19,658 bases of DNA, taken from the NCBI GenBank assembly GCA_031266095.1, contig JAISBR010000184.1, positions 1 through 19,658 on the forward strand, in the 5' to 3' direction. Shown piece by piece: positions 16,201-19,658 of this stretch (position 1 is its first letter; every line of letters begins with the position of its first letter). Position numbers and translations under genes: made by a program. Below the pieces are notes generated by a model that saw only the letters and a list, made by a program, of their open reading frames with translations, made no database searches and had not been told where the DNA came from. The stretch is from Treponema sp. GTDB lineage: Bacteria; Spirochaetota; Spirochaetia; Treponematales; Breznakiellaceae.

Positions 16201-17652
16201 GCGGTCCGTTACGACAATGGCTGGCGTTTTGTCAGCGAGAAAATAGCGAACGGCGGATTTGACCTGCGGATCGATAATGTCAAAACCGGAGAGAAGGTCC
16301 CGATTGTGGGGAATAAGCGGGTGAAGGTGCTGCTCTCCAATATGGGCGCTATTTCCACCGAATATATGGGCGCGGCGGTACGCGGTCAGGGGATTAGCGC
16401 CGAGGCAATGCCCGTGGCGACGGCTAAGACGATTCAGCTTGCCCGGGCCCATGCTTCGGGAAAAGAATGTGTTCCCAGCCACCTGGTTCTGGGAAGCGCC
16501 TTGCAGTTCTTTTTCAGCGAAAAATACCGCAAGGATGAATTGTACCTTCTCTTTGTACCTATCACCACCGGCCCCTGCCGTACCGGACAGTACTATGTTT
16601 TCTACGAAAACCTGTTTCGGGACCTGCAGATTGAGAATATAGTGGTCTTTACCCTTTCGGCGGACAATTCTTACACCGAACTCGGCCCCAGTTTTGCCAA
16701 AGAGATGTGGAAAGGACTGGTACTCTCCGACTACCTCAAGGATATTCAGACCACCCTCAAAGCCGTCGCCGTCGACCCGGTTCAGGCCCAGGCGGACTTT
16801 GAAAAGTCCTGGCGCAAGGTTATGCATGTAGTAGAGCATAATCCTAAGGGGATCTGGCGGGAGCTGCGTCAGGTTGCCGCCGATGTGAAGAAAATACCCC
16901 TCAAGCGAAAGCTCACTGACTGTCCGCGTGTACTTATCGTAGGGGAAATCTACGTGCGCCGTGATGACTTCGCCGTTGGAGAGCTGACGGATCTGATGAG
17001 CGAGCGGGGTATAGTGGTCAAAGTGGCGGGTATTTCCGAATGGATTCACTATCTGGACTTTGTCCGCGAATACGCTCTCAATAAGCTGATAAACTTGCGT
17101 AAACCCGGTACGCGGCTCTTCTGTGAACCCTGGTGGGCTCTCAAGAAACTTGGACTCGAAGAATGGTGGAAACACTCGATAGAGAAAAAGGTCATCTCCA
17201 TTCTCGGACCCACCGGTCTTATCCCTGAAACCCCTCACGATATGTACAAGATCATGAAGTACACCCAGGAACATTTTGTCAACCTGGAACTCAATTCGGA
17301 GATCGCTGTTTCATCGGGCTCTGCGGCGGCGGCCATGGATGCGGGTTACTCGGGCATCGTAAACATCAGCCCCTTTGCCTGTCTCATCGGACGGGTCATT
17401 GAGGGTCTCTTTACCCCTTGGGCGCGGGAGCGTAACTACCCGATCCTCTCGGTGGAAGTGGATGGTAACCTGCTGCCGCCGAATATCATCAACAAACTCA
17501 ACATCTTTATGGTGAACGTACTCCGCTTCAAGGGTAGAGGCGATCTTTCCTCCCTGGTGGACAAGGCGGACCCTCATAATTCGGACTTTGATGAGGAGAT
17601 CACCGCAACGGAAGAGGAAGCAAAGGTTTATCCTTGTGAACAGATTGGATAA
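13228..17652 (+). CDS. Giant acyl-CoA dehydratase activase-related protein (BadF/BcrA ATPases + HgdB-like)
   Basis: This 1474-residue protein fuses parts that are separate in 2-hydroxyacyl-CoA dehydratase systems. Two ASKHA-type ATPase modules of the BadF/BadG/BcrA/BcrD family come first: GINIGSTSLK from residue 5 with KCASGTGEFL (Cys124), and GVDGGSTTTK near 308 with EACSAGTGSFLEE (Cys434). In activators such Cys residues bind a 4Fe-4S cluster. A CxxCxxxC cluster follows at 596, 599 and 603. A DUF2229-like module starts near 679 (VVGIPRAFS) and HgdB-like segments follow, including NMGAISTEYMGA near 1034. The fusion is a known but biochemically uncharacterised family. ATP-driven low-potential electron transfer is the family-level expectation; the partner enzyme is unknown. 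The start ATG follows AAAGGGG. It overlaps the next gene by 17 bases. Confidence 0.9.
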   Translation: MQSVGINIGSTSLKMVLLEYEDSAEKGRLLWSAAVPHEGDFSAAVRKLLFEGNIPRGVPAMVTGNEGRFMFDVSGTLEPLCVEAALRNLGLKVDAVVSMGGEDLVVYSLDSSGKIINNFSGNKCASGTGEFLKQQLARMDMTLADIDKVPDTAKVYSLSTRCSVFMKSDCTHRLNKREATKDDIVLSLSDVMAVKVIDFLKRAKVNSGRVALTGGITLNRHIIRFIREKAPGIEFVIPKTAPVFEALGAAVLAPQSGSALPSAGKLLKPNEIRFGTLGALRDWKDKVRFFEKSDGNVRAGRKYVLGVDGGSTTTKACLVDMETDEVVASHYGRTHGDPVKALKECLAIIQEKIIADTGGKDIDIRLVSTTGSSREILGVFLETPGVYNEIIAHSVGTTYFDSGVETIFEIGGQDAKYVLLKNGVPIDYAMNEACSAGTGSFLEESAAGDLSIHSAKDIGPIALQAGAPCKFGEHCSAFINSDIRKAVQQGAGKKNITAGIACSVVSNYLNRVVGNRTIGGKIFLQGGVAKNQAVPLAFAMLLNKEILVPPSPELMGCFGVALLAKRKHADGLLDERKVIIDDIINREIGYERLFTCKACENGCPIQVLNVNSHTYMFGGRCNKYTNMRKAIKDTSVFDYVKKRQKMLFEEFAAPVLKENDPQGDRADPQEGAAAARKRVFVVGIPRAFSVHTLYPLYSWFFYELGIKTLLSTEVAHTGVARAESTYCFPAEIAHGAVQDCLDKGADYVLLPHFRDMPSYEDEVHANFCPITQSLPYYVEKAFPDIDKKRWLPLVVSFKFGEGKALELFCEMTSRLGIGEAETKEAFRKARARQQAYFEATLEMGREALQEARKADRPVIAVLGRPYNAFTPEANMGIPRKFTSRGYSIIPFDILPFHDEKIFPNMYWYYGQQDVKAANLLKNEDNIYLTYITNFSCAPDSFILHYIKWVMGQKPFLVLELDSHSADAGIDTRVEAFLDIIDGYRTKKNELEAVRYDNGWRFVSEKIANGGFDLRIDNVKTGEKVPIVGNKRVKVLLSNMGAISTEYMGAAVRGQGISAEAMPVATAKTIQLARAHASGKECVPSHLVLGSALQFFFSEKYRKDELYLLFVPITTGPCRTGQYYVFYENLFRDLQIENIVVFTLSADNSYTELGPSFAKEMWKGLVLSDYLKDIQTTLKAVAVDPVQAQADFEKSWRKVMHVVEHNPKGIWRELRQVAADVKKIPLKRKLTDCPRVLIVGEIYVRRDDFAVGELTDLMSERGIVVKVAGISEWIHYLDFVREYALNKLINLRKPGTRLFCEPWWALKKLGLEEWWKHSIEKKVISILGPTGLIPETPHDMYKIMKYTQEHFVNLELNSEIAVSSGSAAAAMDAGYSGIVNISPFACLIGRVIEGLFTPWARERNYPILSVEVDGNLLPPNIINKLNIFMVNVLRFKGRGDLSSLVDKADPHNSDFDEEITATEEEAKVYPCEQIG

Positions 17653-18499
17653 AAGCATCGATTCCCTGCTTGAGACCTATGGCTCCCGCGGCATGGTGAA
17701 CCACTCGGGCGGCGCCAACCTTCCCGGCAGAGAAAGTATAGCCGCCATTGTCCGGGGGTTGGACGAACTTATCTTCCCCGGTTTCCGCGATAACCAGGGC
17801 CTGGATCACAGCAACCTGCGGCTCATCACCGCCGAAAAGGTGAACCACCTGGCTCGGGAACTAATCCGGGAAATAGAAAAAAGCCTTGCCTTTTCGCTGC
17901 GTTCCGGTGATTTAAGTTGCGGTCATGAAAGCTGCCACGCCGCCGCGGAGCTAATCGTGGAAAGTTTTTTTGAAGAGCTTCCGGCTCTCCGCCATACCCT
18001 GTCCCTGGATATGCAGGCCGCTTTCAGAGGCGACCCCGCAGCCAAGAGCTACGAGGAAGTGATCCTTTCCTACCCTGGCTTTCAGGCCATCACTGTACAC
18101 CGCCTGGCCCACTTTTTCTGGAAGACCCAGACGCCCCTTATCCCCCGGATGATGAGCGAACTAGTCCACGGCAGTACCGGTATCGACATCCACCCCGGTG
18201 CTGAAATCGGTGAATCCTTTTTCATCGATCACGGTACCGGCGTGGTCATCGGCGAAACCACGGTTATCGGTGAAAATGTCAAACTCTACCAGGGTGTTAC
18301 CTTGGGCGCTCTTTCAGTCAAGAAAGAGGAAGGTGGATGCAAACGCCATCCCACTATTGAGGACGATGTCACCATTTATTCCAACGCCACGATTTTGGGC
18401 GGTAAGACCGTCATCGGCCGGGGCAGTGTCATCGGCGGTAACGTGTGGATTACCGAGTCTGTCCCGGCGGGCGCCGTGGTTTACAACCGGCACTCATAG
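17636..18499 (+). CDS. cysE: Serine O-acetyltransferase (CysE/EpsC type)
   Basis: This enzyme acetylates L-serine with acetyl-CoA to give O-acetylserine, the carbon precursor for cysteine. From the GTG at 17636 it is 287 residues. Residues about 1-165 are the helical N-terminal domain, including LIFPGFRDN typical of the EpsC-like branch. The rest is a left-handed beta-helix of hexapeptide repeats (GIDIHPGAEIG, VVIGETTVIG, ATILGGKTVIGRGSVIGG). Catalytic-site residues are visible: Asp198-His199 (IDHGTG) and His238 in KRHP. The GTG is chosen because upstream ATGs in this frame lie well inside the activase gene; AAAGG precedes it by about nine bases. It overlaps the activase stop, so translation is probably coupled. 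No cysteine synthase gene is in the window. Confidence 0.93.
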   Translation: MNRLDKSIDSLLETYGSRGMVNHSGGANLPGRESIAAIVRGLDELIFPGFRDNQGLDHSNLRLITAEKVNHLARELIREIEKSLAFSLRSGDLSCGHESCHAAAELIVESFFEELPALRHTLSLDMQAAFRGDPAAKSYEEVILSYPGFQAITVHRLAHFFWKTQTPLIPRMMSELVHGSTGIDIHPGAEIGESFFIDHGTGVVIGETTVIGENVKLYQGVTLGALSVKKEEGGCKRHPTIEDDVTIYSNATILGGKTVIGRGSVIGGNVWITESVPAGAVVYNRHS

Positions 18500-18519
18500 C
18501 CTTTTAATGATAGCCGCTA

Positions 18520-19455
18520 ATGAATAAAAAAAAAGCCGCGTTTGTGGCGGTGTTGGGCCGGCCCTCGGTGGGAAAGTCGACATTGATAAACCAGATCTGC
18601 GGTGAGAAAGTAGCCATTGTCAGTGCCGTACCCCAGACCACCAGAAACGCTATCCGCGGCATCGTAAACCGGGAACAGGGTCAGCTCGTCTTTGTTGATA
18701 CGCCGGGTCGCCACAGCTCTGAAAAGAAATTCAATAAAAAACTGATGGAAGTATCAGGCCGGGCGGTGCATGAATCTGACATGGTTCTCTATGTGCTGGA
18801 TGCTTCCCGCCCTCCGGGGCCGGAGGAACAGGCGATAGCGGGACTCCTTGCCCCCTTGGCCGGAAGAACCATCGCGGCAATTAACAAGATCGATATACAG
18901 AGGAAAAACAGGAATTCCTCTGACGCGGACGATTCAGTCATTCGTGAATTTTTAAGGCAATGGCTCCCGGGGCTCGGCGATAACCGCTGTTTTCAGATTT
19001 CGGCCAAAAACAACGAAGGTATTGATTCCCTCCTCACCGCGTTATACGCAATGGCGCCTGAGGGGGAGCCGTTCTACGGTGAGGAATATTACACCGATCA
19101 GGAAGTAGATTTTCGTATTGCCGAGATCATCCGGGAACAGGCGATCAACCGTCTGCGCCAGGAACTTCCCCATTCACTCTATGTGGAAGTGGCTGACACG
19201 GAATTTTCCCCGGAGGAAGACCATACCAGTCCCCGGCTCTGGGTGCGGGCCTTCATCATTGTTGAACGGGAATCTCAAAAAGGTATGGTGGTAGGCAAGG
19301 GCGGCAAAATGATCAAGGCTATCCGCCAGGCCGCCCAAAAAGAACTCGACCGTATCTTTTGCTGGAAGATAGAGCTTGACTTACGGGTAAAAGCCAACAA
19401 AGACTGGCGGCACAACGATTCCACCCTGCGGAGGATCACTGGACACCTTTCTTGA
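18520..19455 (+). CDS. era: GTPase Era
   Basis: Era is an essential GTPase that binds the 3' end of 16S rRNA and assists 30S assembly, and it sits partly at the membrane. The 311-residue protein has GRPSVGKS (G1, 13-20), the QTTRNAIRG switch region (39-47), DTPG (G3, 60-63), NKID (G4, 122-125) and SAK (G5, 161-163). The C-terminal KH RNA-binding domain has its GKGG loop at 259-262. Length and order match the family. The gene begins 20 bases after cysE with no clear Shine-Dalgarno sequence, so it may depend on coupling to upstream translation. Its stop codon lies inside a promoter-like TTGACA. Confidence 0.96.
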   Translation: MNKKKAAFVAVLGRPSVGKSTLINQICGEKVAIVSAVPQTTRNAIRGIVNREQGQLVFVDTPGRHSSEKKFNKKLMEVSGRAVHESDMVLYVLDASRPPGPEEQAIAGLLAPLAGRTIAAINKIDIQRKNRNSSDADDSVIREFLRQWLPGLGDNRCFQISAKNNEGIDSLLTALYAMAPEGEPFYGEEYYTDQEVDFRIAEIIREQAINRLRQELPHSLYVEVADTEFSPEEDHTSPRLWVRAFIIVERESQKGMVVGKGGKMIKAIRQAAQKELDRIFCWKIELDLRVKANKDWRHNDSTLRRITGHLS

Positions 19456-19480
19456 CAGCGGGTTTTTGCCGTTTTATTAT
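19452..19480 (+). promoter_or_regulatory. Near-consensus promoter overlapping the era stop codon
   Basis: TTGACA at 19452-19457 contains the era TGA stop, the spacer is exactly 17 bases, and TATTAT at 19475-19480 matches five of six. This is the best-matching promoter pair in the window. Transcription would begin near 19487 and run into the short open frame and the insertion-sequence gene downstream. Confidence 0.65.
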
Positions 19481-19503
19481 TACGCAATTACGCAGGGAGC
19501 GTA

Positions 19504-19554
19504 TTGAAGGAAATGAAGCTTCACGAAAGAGGTGTGCTACCCCATAGGCGTTAA
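19504..19554 (+). pseudogene. Short open frame, possible gene start cut by an insertion sequence
   Basis: TTG at 19504 with AGGGAG four bases upstream opens a 16-residue frame reading M/L-KEMKLHERGVLPHRR and then TAA. It follows a strong promoter and ribosome site, so a longer gene may originally have begun here, with the last codons belonging to the inserted element. The product is not recognised. Alternatives are a true short leader or chance. Confidence 0.3.
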
Positions 19555-19585
19555 CTTAAGAGAGAAAGTATGGTAAAACTTCAGT

Positions 19586-19658
19586 ATGGGAACAGGGAAC
19601 TATGAGTTTGAACAAATACTGAAATTGCTGCCCGAAGGCTGGGAAGCAAAAGCGAAAG
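19586..19658 (+). CDS. IS4-like transposase, N-terminal fragment at window edge
   Basis: Only the first 24 codons are visible, beginning MGTGNYEFEQILKLLPEGWE and continuing with AKAK. The phrase LLPEGWE-AKAK is the typical opening of many IS4-family transposases, which usually continue with a short Leu/Arg-rich segment. A stop codon in the same frame 15 bases upstream makes this ATG the earliest possible start. No good ribosome site is present. The sequence before it (about 19531-19560, containing GGCGTTAACTTAAG) may hold the left terminal repeat of the element, but without the other end this cannot be confirmed. Confidence 0.55.
   Translation, partial: MGTGNYEFEQILKLLPEGWEAKAK

Noticed and set aside
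16009..17274. 421-codon minus-strand open frame inside the CoA activase gene
   Set aside because: It lies wholly opposite a conserved coding region and shows no domain.
17588..17635. Earlier ATG for serine acetyltransferase
   Set aside because: It adds a Lys/Arg-rich stretch read from the activase gene in another frame; the GTG at 17636 with AAAGG is more plausible.

Overview
The window looks like a stretch of chromosome from a host- or gut-associated spirochaete close to Treponema. This is inferred from the protein styles: two AraC regulators with PocR-type sensory domains, a Cys-rich small protein of a kind I associate with treponemes, a giant CoA-dehydratase-activase protein, and a lone sugar-type ABC ATPase. 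Base composition is moderate, slightly above half G+C by eye. No rRNA, tRNA, CRISPR array or phage module was seen. The core is mostly vegetative genes, and both edges carry partial insertion sequences of different families.

Layout. Positions 1-587 (minus) hold the N-terminal half of an integrase-type transposase. Two near-identical 21-23 bp repeats behind it probably mark the end of that element. A candidate promoter follows, then an orphan MalK/MsmK/UgpC-type ABC ATPase (756-1862, plus). Positions 2062-6179 are all on the minus strand. Read in transcription order they are a pentapeptide-repeat protein with a Cys/His cluster, a metallo-beta-lactamase-fold hydrolase starting directly after its stop codon, and two tandem PocR-AraC regulators. 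The first regulator is preceded by two overlapping mini-ORFs that look translationally coupled. From 6224 to 10029 (plus) come a small zinc-ribbon-like protein, RsgA (ribosome maturation GTPase) and MutS2, closed by a strong intrinsic terminator. A PqqL-like M16 metalloprotease lipoprotein (10290-13130) has its own promoter. A second promoter precedes a 1474-residue CoA-enzyme activase (13228-17652), which overlaps serine O-acetyltransferase (17636-18499); Era (18520-19455) follows. A near-consensus promoter straddles the era stop codon. It leads into a 16-codon open frame with a ribosome site, and then into the first codons of an IS4-like transposase cut by the window end.

How the genes relate. 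RsgA and Era are ribosome-assembly GTPases, and MutS2 acts on recombination intermediates or collided ribosomes, so translation and genome maintenance dominate the plus strand. Serine acetyltransferase feeds cysteine synthesis, which may suit an Fe-S activase upstream. The ABC ATPase has no permease or binding-protein partner here and probably serves transporters encoded elsewhere. The PocR-AraC pair probably senses a small metabolite, but no target operon is visible.

I did not find a convincing new multi-gene system. The observations most worth checking are the coupled mini-ORF chain before the regulator, the pentapeptide/MBL pair in which the MBL motif lacks its Asp, the apparently leaderless zinc-ribbon gene, and the possible gene cut off by an insertion sequence after era.
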